Source of the DNA: Nissolia schottii
Lineage: Eukaryota > Streptophyta > Magnoliopsida > Fabales > Fabaceae
Length of the DNA stretch: 64,000 bases
NCBI GenBank assembly: GCA_003254905.1
Contig: QANU01017745.1
Location: 277,574-341,573 of the forward strand
Direction of reading: 5' to 3'
The first letter of the stretch is position 1. Each line of letters begins with the position of its first letter. The notes under the pieces were generated by a model. The model was not told the DNA's origin, did not search any database, and saw only the letters and a program-made list of their open reading frames with translations. Shown here piece by piece: positions 52,044 to 63,200 of the stretch. A program made the translations under genes and the position numbers.

Positions 52044-52536
52044 GGGTTAAATAAGGTTTTATTCCTAATAATTGAATTTTAATTTTATATTCTATTAACA
52101 AAAAAATTTGGTTGAACAATTGATAAATTTTATTTTTCGATTTTAGTTCTTGACATTAAGTTAAATGGTTAAAAGATGACATGATAGATGAGAGGTAGGT
52201 GGACTTCATAATAATTTGGTCATAGTTAAATCAAGTTTTAATCATTGTTAAACTGGTCAAATATAGTTGAACCATGAATTAGTTTGACAACAATTTAAAC
52301 CTGATTTGACCATGTTTAATCCATTTAATCACAATTAAAACTTGATTTGTTAATGTTTGACTAAATACAATGTGGTTGACCTAATTTTCATTCATCATAT
52401 AATCTTTTAACGATCTAACTTAATGTCAATTACTAAAACCAAAATACAAAATTTATCAATAACTCAACCTAATTTCTTTTAATAGGGTGCAAAATTAAAC
52501 TTCGTAATTTATCAAGGGAAAAAACTTATTTAACCC
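52044..52536. mobile_element. 493-bp foldback element with about 150-bp inverted termini
   Basis: Left end GGGTTAAATAAGGTTTT is inverted at the right end as AAAAACTTATTTAACCC; the arms stay alignable through ATTGATAAATTTT and TGACATTAAGTTA. The centre contains repeated TTGACCATG-type words. A clear target duplication was not found. Probably a Mutator-like non-autonomous element. Confidence 0.75.
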
Positions 52537-53014
52537 AATAAAAAGTTACTCTAATAATTAATTGAGATGAAATAAAATTTTCATATTACTCATGTGATAA
52601 TTCTATTACAAGGCATAGAAAATTGGTGTTGGGTCATAACCAAAGTGTGGAGGATGCTAACCTCCACATCAAGGTGGGGAGATAATCTCATATATATTGA
52701 ACATTTTTTCTTTTGGTTCTTGTGGGGAAAAATATACTTATGTTCATATATGGACGTGAGTATATCACCCTCTTTATATATGCTTATATATAAAGTATCA
52801 TTTGCTGTCAAAGTGTCATCAAATTTTAAATCCATATTGCAGTAGAAAGTTGGCTGATGAAAGCCTTTTTAACCACTTTCTCGGATCTTGACACGGCTTT
52901 GGTTTTGTCACAACCATGCAAAGCTCGTTGAAAGCTTCTATGCGCTTTTTGTCGTTCAAATTAAATTTATATATACATACCTACTTTACGGCTTTCAGAT
53001 TCCAAAGGAATCCA

Positions 53015-54469
53015 ATTGCAGTATAGGGTATGGTCGATCCCACAGGGAGTTGTAAAATACCATTCTTTGAGTTCATTTAATTAAACAATAAAGTGAATGA
53101 TTTGATAATTTGATAAATAAGTAAATAAATGACATAAAAAGTAAATAGGAAACAAATCAGAGGTAGTTCCGGAGCTTGTTGGGAATTTCAATCACATTAT
53201 AGTTTCATGCATCCAGTTACTTATTACATAGAACTATCGTTTAATTGCCCGCCATCAGTTCTTAACTTGTCATCACTTTCGCGCATGATAAGATCACAGG
53301 TTTCCTTTGTTAAACTGTCACTCTCGCACACGAGCTTAACAAAGTACGCCAGTATTAATCCAGATGTTAAAACGGCTAACCTTTATTCCAGTTACGGCAA
53401 CAAGGTTAGATGAAATGATTTAGGTCAGACTCTAATGATTGTAACTTTCGTTCACAACGTTCAAGTCTAGGTTCTAGTTAAGCATAGCATTATTGATTTT
53501 AATTTGGTTATGACCTAATTAGCATAACTTTCGTTCATGTAAATAAGTCCCAAATCAAGAATCAAAACACTAAACAAAACTAGCATTAGGCATAAAATCA
53601 TTCAAGCAAATCATAAGAAAAAGATAAATTCATATGTAATAGTTACATGGATACAAGCAAACTACAATAGTAATCAAAATCCCAACAAAAAGAGGGTTAG
53701 GAACCCATCTTACAAGAGAATGTTAGAGGCAAGGTTTAGGCACTTACCATGACACGTGCTCACGCTATCATGGCCATGGCTTCGCCAAGCTTCCTCGATC
53801 TCCGGCTCCTTCACAAGCCTCGTCTTTGTTCCTAACCTAACCTAAACTAAACTAAGCTTCAAAGTACAAAGAAAATGTGTAAAAGAAATGAAGAATGGAG
53901 GGGAGAAAAGATATTCTTCGAAATGGCCTCGGCCTCCTCTATTTATAGGCAAAAATTGGTCTCCGTCGCTCAGCGGTTTTGGTTCCTTCGCTGAGCGATA
54001 AACACTTAATCGCTGGGCGGCGGTGTTTCATCGCTGAGCGATCGTACTTGTACGCGTCTTCATTAAATGCTTGGCAGCTTTTTGCAGGGCGGCGCTGACG
54101 TGGCACGCGGCTATTGGCTGGCTCCAGCTGGCTTAATGATGGCGCCGGCACAAGTGGCTTGCCGACGTCCATTCGCTCAGCGGCCAAGGTTTATTCGCTG
54201 AGCGATTCTTCCTTATTCGCTGAGCAAAGCATTGCTTACCGCTAAGCGGTTCTTCGTCCAGAATCTTCTCTTTTAAGCTCTTTTCCAAGTCTGCCCTTTT
54301 CTTCCATTCTTTTATGGGATTATTCTTCATAAATTATGCTTGCATCCTTTTATCAAAACATATTTAAAACCTACAAAACATAGAGATTTAATTAGATAAT
54401 TCTTTAAAATATGTGAGAATAAGTGCCATTTTGAATGATGAAAATTGTGTAATTTGGGCACTTATCATT
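53015..54469 (+). repeat. LTR-like dispersed repeat, copy 2, with CGCT(G/C)AGCG clusters
   Basis: Related to copy 1 at 48800-49780. The right end reads GGGCACTTATCA and is followed by TTGGCGCTAATGCTCC, which resembles the TTGGCGCC primer site of Athila-like Gypsy elements. Near the left end is GTCGATCCCACAGGGAG. Between 53965 and 54250 the near-palindrome CGCTSAGCG or one-base variants recur about eight times. I read it as an LTR with an internal remnant; the left boundary is approximate. Confidence 0.6.
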
Positions 54470-54479
54470 GGCGCTAATG

Positions 54480-55489
54480 CTCCTAAAAAGCCTATCCAAC
54501 CATGACCGTAATCCCATGTAGCTTCGAGGCCTACAGATGGACTATACTAAGTAACTTTATCATGTCACCAAACCCATGCCAGTAAACAGTGCTAACCTTT
54601 TCCGCAAATCCTGGGATTTTGTACGCGAAAGTGAAGTATTGGAGATTGCTATCACAGGTTTGATAATTGCTTCTACAAATACGGGTACATCAGCACTAAA
54701 TCCTTGACATTTACTTCCCATTAATTAATTCCACTATTATTATTATTACACAAAGAAGCTTGGAAGGATATGACAACACGTGTAGAACTCAGCCCATACT
54801 GTGAGTGCAACAATGACTTATGTTTTATTATAAAAGGGGAGTTTTTTGTTCTAAAGAAAGTAAACGGAACAAGATTTTTTTCAAAATGGCAATAATCTTA
54901 GACTCGATGTAGGCATTATTCAGTGAAAGGTCAATGTCGCTGAATACGAAGTGTTTAAACGGGACTGGCTTAGCTCGTAGTTTGGCGTCCACAATACAAA
55001 GACTCCAACTTTTTAGACACTTGGAAAACCTAATCAGCTACAAGTTTAACGATATAATATGGATGCTTTGCCACTAAATTCAAAAATGGATAAAAGTTGG
55101 CCAAAAAAAGGGTGTTAAGCAAGAGACGAACACTGGCAAATTTGATACTGATTATCATTAGAGAGATGATGGCGGTAAATTATCGTAGCTTGTTCGGTGC
55201 CAAAAATGCATGTGTTGTATATGAAGGAAAATTTCCTGTATAAATACAAATTCAACACCTCATTGAACCAAATAAACCATGGCATTGAACTTCATCCTCT
55301 CCTTTCTTTTTTGGTTTTGTAATTTGGGTGTCACTTCAAGTTCTCACTTCAACTCCTCCAAGTACTAAAATTTCACACAAATTTCAGAAAACTTTTATAG
55401 TCTCAATGATGGTTCTACAGCATCATGCATCAGCTGATCAGTGCATATGATAAATGTTTGGCATTTACGTTGTCATTGAAAAGTTAGGC
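54480..55489. other. Intergenic, no feature seen
   Basis: Spacer between the LTR-like repeat and the CMC1 3' end; its right end must include the CMC1 3' UTR. No supported gene. Confidence 0.5.
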
Positions 55490-57993
55490 CTAGATTTTAG
55501 CAGTGCCCTCCCCACCCTGTTGTAGCATGTAGTCTTTCTTCATTTCCTCCAAAACGGCGTCGTTAGTGCTGTAAAACATAGAATACAAGAAAGGAAATAT
55601 TAAGGTATACTGCATTTCCAACACCATACAACATATTAATCAGTGTCTACGAGAATATCAAGCTGATGATAATGCCCAGAGTAGTGTCAATGGCAAATCA
55701 AATTCACACGAGAAACTAGTATCTATTCAACAGTTATCGCTGATATCAGCCAATACTTTTGCTGTTATGTCAGATGCTGAAAATGAAAATTCTAAAAGGT
55801 TTACTGAGAGGCTCAATCATGGATACAGAATTACACAAAAGGAGTCATGTTAACCAAACCATGCTTAGACTCAAAAGTTAAAATGACAGAGAGTAAATAT
55901 AACTGTTGAAAGATTGGAAATCTAAGTCTCAATTTTGCACAAGCAATCTAGAACCAAAAACACTAATGGTTGCCAGTTATATACGCCCAACCTAAAATCA
56001 GTTGCAAAGAACTGCCAGCCCTGTATGCAAAACTGGGTGTGCAAATCAGAAATTGCAATGCTGGAATAAAATGGATCTAATTGCATCCGATGTCTTAAAT
56101 TGTGATCTAATATTTGATGTTGTACGATAAGAGTGATAATAAGATGAAAATGGCAAAGAATGTTTCTGCAAGGCACAACCTAGTTTTGGGAATATTGAAT
56201 GTACCTCCATTCAAACTCTATCTTTCTTCACTTTCTCACGGCAACTAACATTCATGAGGAATCAAAGTTCCGGTGTTTCCTTGCTTAACCATTAGGATAA
56301 AAGTTGTAATTAGCTTCTTTTTGGAGTTTTGAAACCTTTAGATTAGCCTATTTTCCTCTAAGAAAACTTATAATAAAGAAATTATGTATGTTAAGAATAA
56401 ATCTAGAATATTAAATCTAGCTTGATTTGATCTTGTAAGATCTTGTAATTGATTGTGATTTGTTTTTGGCCGTTGAGTTTTGGCTGTTGGGTTTTCAACC
56501 TATAAATAGGCTCATCATCTATTGTAAACACAACTCAGATAATACAATTGTTATTTCTCTGTTATCTATCTTTCTCCTATATTTTTTTGGTGTCCCATTT
56601 ATCTGTTTTTCCACGATATTTAACATGGTATCAAAGCCATGACATCCTCCATGAGCAATCTCGTCTCCGCACCTCCACCTCCGCCGCTACTCCTCCATTC
56701 TCTCCCCTGACTCCTCCGAGAAGAACCCCGAGCGCGTCCTCGACATCTGTCGCGCCGCCTCCCTCACCTCGGACTTCCATCTCGACCGCATCGCCCTCTC
56801 AATCGTTGTATCCAAGCTCTTATCTTCTCTGACAAAGTCACCGTGGCGACTCCTCCGAAGTCTCCGTATGTTGCCTATCGCTGCCTATGTGCAGTCTCCG
56901 TATGTTGCCTATTGCTGTCTTTGTGCAATCTTCGATGTTGCCTATCGTTGCCTCTGCGCAGTCTCCGATGTTACCTATCACTGCCTCTGCACAGCTCCCG
57001 ATGTTGCACCTGACAACCTTCGTTGCTTTGTGACAAGCTAAAGCTCTTCGACTCGACTCCTTGTTTCTATACAAGTCCTTGGCACCACTCTTGTTTTCCC
57101 TTAACAAGCTTCGCTTGTGACAAGCTGAGAGCTCATGGAGCTTTAGCTTGAGGGGGGATGTTAAGAATAAATCTAAAATATTAAATCTAGCTTGATTTGA
57201 TCTTGGAAGATCTTGTTATTGATTGTGATTTGTTTTTAGCCGATGTGTTTTCAGCCTATTAATAGGCTCACCATCCATTGTAAACACAACTCAGATAATA
57301 CAATTATTATTTCTCTGTTATCTATCTTTCTCCTATATTTTTGGTGTCCCATTTATCTATTTTTCCACGATGTTTAACAATGTATACTTTTAAAAAAAAA
57401 ATTTCCTCCCCACTATGTCTTTTTTGTTTTGCATGACCAGGTGTCCACCAATGCAGCCCTCAAAGATTTAAGGTTACTGAATACCCATAGTAAGGATCAA
57501 ACTCGTGACATTTGGTTAAGGGAGGATGAATCCCTTCTGCTCAATTACATCCCCTTCCTCCCCACCATATCTAAATAGATTTTCCAAATATATCAAATCA
57601 ACCATAAAATTTATAAAACACTTTATCTCAATGGTCAAGTAAACCTTGCATTCAATAAGGAAAGGGAAATGAAAAATGAGAGCTTACAATTGATGAAGGC
57701 AATCATTCAACTCTTTAGCTTGCTTGCGACACTGCCAAATGACAGAGAATGTTCTCCCTGAAGCGCATTGAGCATATTTGGAAGTGTATTGGTCACACTC
57801 TTTGAGGGCCTTCTGCTTCATTTTGCTCCGCAAAGCTGCAGAAAAAAACACACACACACAAAAATTGATGAGTGAAAAACTACAATTACAAAATTGATTT
57901 TTGCACAAATTAGGGTTTTATAAAAAGTATGAAGTAACCTTCTTCTACTTTCTTCTTGACGTGATTCTGGCATGCCTCTTCTACGTACCCCAT
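55490..57993 (-). CDS. CMC1-like twin CX9C protein (COX assembly mitochondrial protein)
   Basis: A small mitochondrial intermembrane-space protein of the CMC1 family, needed in other organisms for copper delivery and assembly of cytochrome c oxidase. Exons: 57939-57993, 57688-57835 and 55490-55568, giving 93 residues. The protein starts MGYVEEACQNHVKKKVEEA, then has two CX9C motifs: CDQYTSKYAQC and CRKQAKELNDC, which form the disulfide-bonded coiled-coil hairpin imported by the MIA40 pathway. It ends FTNDAVLEEMKKDYMLQQ plus a glycine-rich tail. Both introns are GT-AG and phases match. No cleavable presequence, as usual for this family. The 2.1-kb second intron contains a miniature LTR element. 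The gene looks intact. Confidence 0.92.
56389..56625 (+). repeat. 5' LTR of the miniature element
   Basis: 237 bp with a CTATAAATAGG TATA box near 56500-56511 and TG...CA ends. Confidence 0.9.
56626..56642 (+). other. Primer binding site of the miniature element
   Basis: TGGTATCAAAGCCATGA directly follows the 5' LTR; it resembles the initiator-methionine tRNA site TGGTATCAGAGCC with one change. Confidence 0.85.
56860..57010 (+). repeat. Short tandem repeat inside the miniature element
   Basis: About four degenerate copies of a unit of roughly 40-50 bp containing CTCCGATGTTGCCTATCGCTGCC-like words. Units begin with TCTCCG or close variants. Accounts for most of the otherwise non-coding interior. 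Confidence 0.7.
57151..57158 (+). other. Polypurine tract of the miniature element
   Basis: AGGGGGGA directly precedes the 3' LTR. Confidence 0.85.
57159..57379 (+). repeat. 3' LTR of the miniature element
   Basis: 221-bp copy of the 5' LTR with small deletions and substitutions, followed by the ATGTA duplication. Confidence 0.9.
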
Positions 57994-58607
57994 ATTCAGA
58001 TTCTTCTTCAATCGCAATCCCCAGCTAAGAACACGACCAGGTGAATTAATGATCAACTCTGTTTTGGTTGTGTTGAAGCACTGCATAATGTTGTTTGTCA
58101 GGTCCAAATTGGACTGGCCCCCGAAACCCGGTGGCTGAAGTACTTTTTTTTAGGGGTGCACATGGGTCGGGTCGGGTAGGACCCGACCATGTCACCGACT
58201 CGACCCGCCTACCAACGGGTAGGTCGGGTCGGGTAAAATCACCATTTTTAAAATGGGTACCCGCCAAATCCGTCACCCGCCCGGATCGGGTTGGGTTAGG
58301 CGGGTTGGCGTGTGACCCGCCCCCATAACTGAGAAGATGAACCAGAGGAAAAAATCAGTGAAGAGAAAAAACAACCATCACCTAACACAATCAAACATCC
58401 ATCATAATGCAACAGATTGAAATTTCAGTCCACATAAAAATATGAAACCTCCACAAGAGATTGAAACCTCCAAAATATGAAAAATCATGCTATTTTAGAT
58501 CAGAACCAACAGGTAATACACAGAGAGCCCAAGAAGTTCCTAATAAGAAAGAAAGAAAGAGCTTTGAGAGAGAGAGGTGTATCAACCAAGGTGAAGCGAC
58601 GGCGACG

Positions 58608-58735
58608 ACGGCGTGAAGCCACGACGATGGCGTCGCGGACGTGAAGCCACATCGATGGCGTTGTGGGCGTGAAGCCACGACGATGGCGTCGCGGGCTTGA
58701 AGTCACGGCATCGGCAGCGTGAAGCCACGACGACG
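58608..58735. repeat. GC-rich tandem repeat inside the hAT element
   Basis: About four units of roughly 30 bp built on GTGAAGCCACGACGATGGCG. Open frames across it are a by-product of composition. Confidence 0.75.
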
Positions 58736-59005
58736 GCCGCGAAGGGAGGCGAGGAAGGTGAAGAAGGGGGCGGCGAGGAAAGTGACGTTGAGATCTGAGA
58801 GAGGAAGCTTGAGAGATGAGATATGCGAGAGGAGGCTTAAGAAGGAGAGGATGAGGCCGCTGAGGGAGACGAGCAGGCGGCGACGGCGAGGAAGGTGAGG
58901 AACGTGGATGAGGGAGGAGAGGGTTGGATGAGGAAATTAGGAATAATGGAAGAATATGGCAAATGAAACCTAGGGTTTCATCGTTTCAGCTTTCTTAATA
59001 TATAT

Positions 59006-59047
<42 letters not shown>
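59006..59047. repeat. (AAT)n microsatellite
   Basis: About 14 uninterrupted trinucleotide units inside the hAT element. Confidence 0.95.
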
Positions 59048-59048
<1 letters not shown>

Positions 59049-59439
59049 TATACAGGCTGGTCGCGGGTCGGATCGGATTGAAGAGTATGGACCCGCTACT
59101 CAACCCACAAACTATGGCGGATTGGTTGGGTCAGACCCGTCGACCCGCCGACCCGACTCAGCCCGACCCGAGCAGGTTGGGTTGGGTCGGATCGACGGGT
59201 TGGCGGGTCGGATCCAACCCATGTTCACCCTTAATTTTTTTTGTGGTCACAAGCCCAAGTACTTTAAACATGTTTTGAGGAATGCTAGAGATATTTATCT
59301 AATCAACTTACTCATTCTGAATAACACTTATCATTTTTTATGACAAAATAAAAAGATAAATACGAAGTATTATTTATAGGAGTGGGTAGATTTCTCAAGA
59401 CATTTTTAGTAACCCATCTTAATGTTTCCAAGCCTAGTG

Positions 59440-60051
59440 GTAGGGTATGGTGTTCAAAACCCGGACCGGCCCGAAGGGTTCGGGCCCGATTTTTAAAAAA
59501 AACTAAAAAAGAAAAGACCCGGTCCTAATACATATCGGGTTCGGACCTTGTCTCGGGCCACCCGGCCCAGCTCGGCGGCCCGAATACTAAATTATTATAT
59601 ATTTTTTATTTTTTTCCTTCATAATTACAATTTATGTCACAGGTTCTGCACTTCTGGTCTACCAATTTCCAATTTTTTTCCCATGTCTTTTAGCCCAATT
59701 TCTTTTTTCTCAGCCCAGTTTTATTAAGCAGCCCAAATGTCTTTCTTCAGCGGCTTGTCTCAATTAGCCTTCATCTCACTAGGCCACTCGCCCAGTAGCC
59801 CTCATCTCACTTTTCTCAATTTTCATTTCTGAAATTCAAAGTTCATCTTTAGAGACTCAATAGTTCACTTCAGACCCTAAACCCTCGCCTCGCCGCAGCT
59901 CCCTCCTCGCGCCTCGCCTCGCCTCGCCGCACTCGTCGTCCCTTGGTAAGCCACTGTTTCATTGTAATTTGATTGCTTTTTTTTTGTTTCCCTTTTTTCT
60001 TCGTAATTTTTGGATGAACATTCTGATGAGTGATGATCAATGATTGCTTGG
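59440..60051 (+). mobile_element. Truncated hAT-like 5' end interrupted by the Gypsy LTR
   Basis: GTGTTCAAAACCCGGACCGG and repeated GGGCCCG/CCCGGCCC words form a hAT-like terminal region. It is followed by an AT-rich block and a CTCGCC-rich leader-like stretch (59880-59945) ending at a splice-donor-like GTAAGCC. The element then meets the start of a Gypsy LTR at 60052. Its other end is outside the window or lost. Superfamily is inferred from composition. Confidence 0.5.
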
Positions 60052-61199
60052 TGTAACATCCCGATTTTCTCTTAGAGGAATAATCGTGATTAATTAATTT
60101 TTAATCATGATTAGAGAATTGAGATGGGAAATTTTAGCTAAAATATCCCTAGGAATTTGGACGTGTCGCGGTAGAAAATTCGGCAGACAACCGAACAGCC
60201 GTTGTTCACCGATGAAATTTGGCACGCAAAACGGTGTACGTGAAAATAATCCCCCGGAGAAAAATTCACAAACACCTTCAAACATTAATACCCTTAGGTA
60301 GGTGGGAATTAGAGGATCACGACGGTTCAAACGGAATATTTTTCGGACGACCATGCGCGACGCACCGAGACTGCGAGCGATAAAACACGAGCGAACCGGG
60401 ACTGGGAGAAATTAAAATCTCCTCAGCTGATTAGAGAAGGCTGCACGTTTTTTTTAGAGTTTTTGGTCAAAAATATCCCTTAAATTAAGCTTCCAAAATG
60501 TCATTCACCATACCTCATCAAATCATAGCCCATACTTTCCACTATTCACCTTTTTTTAATTAAATTCCAAAATTATCAAATTTCTCTCCCTCAAATCAGC
60601 CTTGGCTGAACCCTCTCTTTCATTTCTCTCTAAAATTTTTTCATCTCCTTCAAAACTCCATAGCCATTCTTCTAGCAAGCTTCAAGAACACCACATTGCT
60701 CCTAAGGAAAAACAAGCATCCTTGCTACCATTTTCTTCTCTAAAAACCGAACCCCACAAGCCCCAAGTTCCCTCATCTCATCCTCATTTCTTTCACTAAA
60801 AATCTAGAGGAGAACTCTCATCTTGTTCTCTCTAGAAAACTCAAGCCATTCCTCAAGAACACAAGCACATCAAGCTCATTCTTAAGGAAGCAAGCAAGTG
60901 GTGCTCCAACACCTTGGAGGCTTCTTGTCAACACTCACACCACCAACCAAGGACTCTTTGGAAGTGGGTAACTTAGGCTTTCACTCATTCTTTAGTGCTC
61001 TTGAGCTCATGAATGATTTTGTATGTTTATGTGTGTTTTATGTTTATGTGTTATATGCTTAATGCCTTGAAATATTTTGTTATAATGTGATAATGTAAAG
61101 CAAAGTTAGAGCATGGCTAGAGATTGAAATGATGTGAGAAAACTATGTATGTTTGAGTGGAAAGTACATGGAAGAGTTTGAGAAAAGGTGACATAGAAC

Positions 61200-61900
61200 A
61201 AAAATGAGGTTTTTGGCATAAAAGGGCAAAATGGTCATTTCGGGATTTTTGGGTATTTAGAATAAAAATCTGGGTTTCTTTTTATGAAAAATGGGTTTAG
61301 AGGTATCAAAAACCTTGGGGTCAAGACTTGAGTCCATTGGAATGTGGTTAACTAAAATTTTGAAGAAAATTGGTTTTTATGTGCAAAAATGGCATTTTGA
61401 TCAAAAAGGGCAAATCTGTAATTTCAGGTGTTTGGACTAAAAATCTAGGTTTCTTTTTATGAAAAATGGGTTTAGAGGTATCAAAAACCTTAGGGTCAAG
61501 TCTTGAGTCCATTGGGTTATGGATAAACAAAATTTCAAAGAAAAATCGGTTTTTCGGACAAAAATGGTATTTTAAGCAAAAGAGGGCAAATCTGTAATTT
61601 CAGGTGTTTGGACTAAAAATCTGGGTTTATTAACATGAAAAATGGGTTTAGAGGTATTAAAAACCTTAGGGTCAAGTCTTGGGTCCATTGGGTTATGGAG
61701 AAATAAAATTCCAAAGAAAAATCGGTTTTTATGGGCAAAAAATGATTTTTGATCAAAAAGGGCAAAACTGTAATTTCAAGTAATGAAATTAAAAATCTGG
61801 GTTTGTTTTCATAAAAAGTGGGTTTAGAACTATGAAAAACTTTAGGGCCAAGCTTTGAGTCCATCGGTCAATGAATGATTAAAAATCCTAACGAAAAATG
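61200..61900 (+). repeat. 175-bp tandem repeat, four copies, inside the Gypsy LTR
   Basis: The landmark AAAAATCTGGGTTT recurs at about 61266, 61439, 61615 and 61792 (spacings 173, 176, 177). Units share GAAAAATGGGTTTAGAGGTA and GGGTCAAG...TTGAGTCCATTGG. Divergence between copies is modest. Confidence 0.88.
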
Positions 61901-62404
61901 GGTTTTACGGGTAAAAGATTTTAGGTGTGACAAACATGAGTTTATTCAGTTATGTGTACCTGTTTATTCAGTTGCATTATGTCATTTGCATTACTATGAG
62001 CCACCCAAGGGGTGCAGAGAACAAGAATAGATTATGAGTACCAAGCAGTGCATGCATCATGAGGCAGTGTTGCCACAGGACTTAGGGCAACCATAGATCG
62101 CTAGAATTAAATAAATTAATGTGCAAAGATGGTAATATAATTTAGGGAAACAGTTAAGTCTAAAGACGGGCCCCGACCACAGAGGGTTGGAGTAGCCCGA
62201 AGTTATGACATAGTTATGTGATAGGAATCCCTCTCTTGGCACGTCATACCTGACAAGCCCCTCCCCAGCCGTGCGAGACGGACTGGGTTATGATTATGAT
62301 ACGCAGATAAAGATCTGAACGCGGGTTTCCACCCGGATGAGAGAAAAGAAAGTAAGGAACGCTTGCGCTTTTATGTCATGACATTTAAAAGACGAGTAAG
62401 TACA

Positions 62405-62609
62405 CCCCCAGACGTGGTGTAAGTATCGCCCCCAGACGTGGCGAAAGGATCCCCCAGACGTGGATCAAGAGAAACAGATATGCCCCCAGACGTGGCATCA
62501 GGCGCACCCCCAGTTGTGGTGAGCAACCTACGCCCCCAGACGTGGCGGAGGACTGTCCCCCAGACGTGGACAGAGAAAGAAAAAGAGAGATCTTGTCCCC
62601 CAGACGTGG
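62405..62609 (+). repeat. Array of eight CCCCCAGACGTGG boxes
   Basis: Eight occurrences of the 13-bp core (one variant CCCCCAGTTGTGG) in about 205 bp, separated by unrelated spacers of 8-27 bp. ACGTGG(C) is the core of plant G-box/ABRE sites bound by bZIP factors. Whether it acts as a regulatory array is not known. Confidence 0.85.
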
Positions 62610-62855
62610 ACAAGCGAGCCCTCGCCTGCCAGTGCTATCGCCAGGGTACACTCCCGCCATTCTATCAGTTGAATGGTTGCAAGAGGTTGCGGCTGTATAA
62701 GGGACGACGGTCCCGCAGTCAGCAAGGGGGTGAGGGCATCCAGCAGCGAAGAAGAAGGACGCGACACAGGCGCGTAAGAGAACCCCTATCCCCTCATGCA
62801 TTATATTTAATTGCTAATTGTATAAACTGTATGATTATATCTAATTATATATGTG

Positions 62856-62892
<37 letters not shown>
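62856..62892. repeat. (AT)n microsatellite
   Basis: About 17 uninterrupted AT units within the Gypsy LTR. Confidence 0.95.
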
Positions 62893-62894
<2 letters not shown>

Positions 62895-63200
62895 TTATGA
62901 GTACATGTTGAGTCAACCGTCCGTGAGACACATACGAGACGGTCATAGTAGCACCGAGAGTCTAATGATGAAGCACGATAACTTAGTAAGAAAGATTAGA
63001 TCCCCATCACCTAGTAATTAGATAAAGCCGCCCAGGAACTTAGGCAAGAAATAATTGGTAGGATGTCTAGATGCATGAATCACTTAGAGATCCCTGGACG
63101 GCCGAAGCATAAGTGAGTAACCAGATCCCCACGACCCTACAGTTATCCACTGAGAACCACCGTTCTCACCCCCACTCACTTATGGCTTCAGGTGAGATAG

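Larger units (their letters stand above)
56389..57379 (+). mobile_element. Miniature LTR retrotransposon (TRIM-like) in the CMC1 intron
   Basis: A complete 991-bp element: LTRs of 237 and 221 bp starting TGTTAAGAATAAAT and ending TTTAACA, a perfect 5-bp target duplication ATGTA (56384-56388 and 57380-57384), a primer site and a polypurine tract. The interior is only about 530 bp with no gag or pol, so it depends on another element for movement. It lies antisense to CMC1. The primer site type fits the Copia class. Confidence 0.92.
58151..59233. mobile_element. Non-autonomous hAT-type element upstream of CMC1
   Basis: Left end TAGGGGTGCACATGGGTCGG is inverted at the right end (GATCCAACCCATGTTCACCCTTA). 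Subterminal regions are packed with GGGTCGGG/GACCCG words, as in many plant hAT elements. Flanks CTTTTTTT and ATTTTTTT fit a decayed 8-bp duplication. The interior has no transposase; it holds a GC-rich tandem repeat and an (AAT)n microsatellite. The element starts only about 160 bp upstream of the CMC1 ATG. Confidence 0.8.

Noticed and set aside
54480-54800. Possible gene fragment next to the LTR-like repeat
   Set aside because: Short translatable stretches on the minus strand contain several stops and match nothing I recognise.
58490-58706. Histidine/arginine-rich minus-strand frames
   Set aside because: Come from the GC-rich tandem repeat inside the hAT element.
62405-62609. CRISPR-like repeat-spacer pattern
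   Set aside because: Repeats are only 13 bp, spacers vary from 8 to 27 bp, and the context is a plant retrotransposon.
62438-62911. 157-codon plus-strand frame over the box array
   Set aside because: Crosses the CCCCCAGACGTGG array and an (AT)n run; no codon structure or domain.
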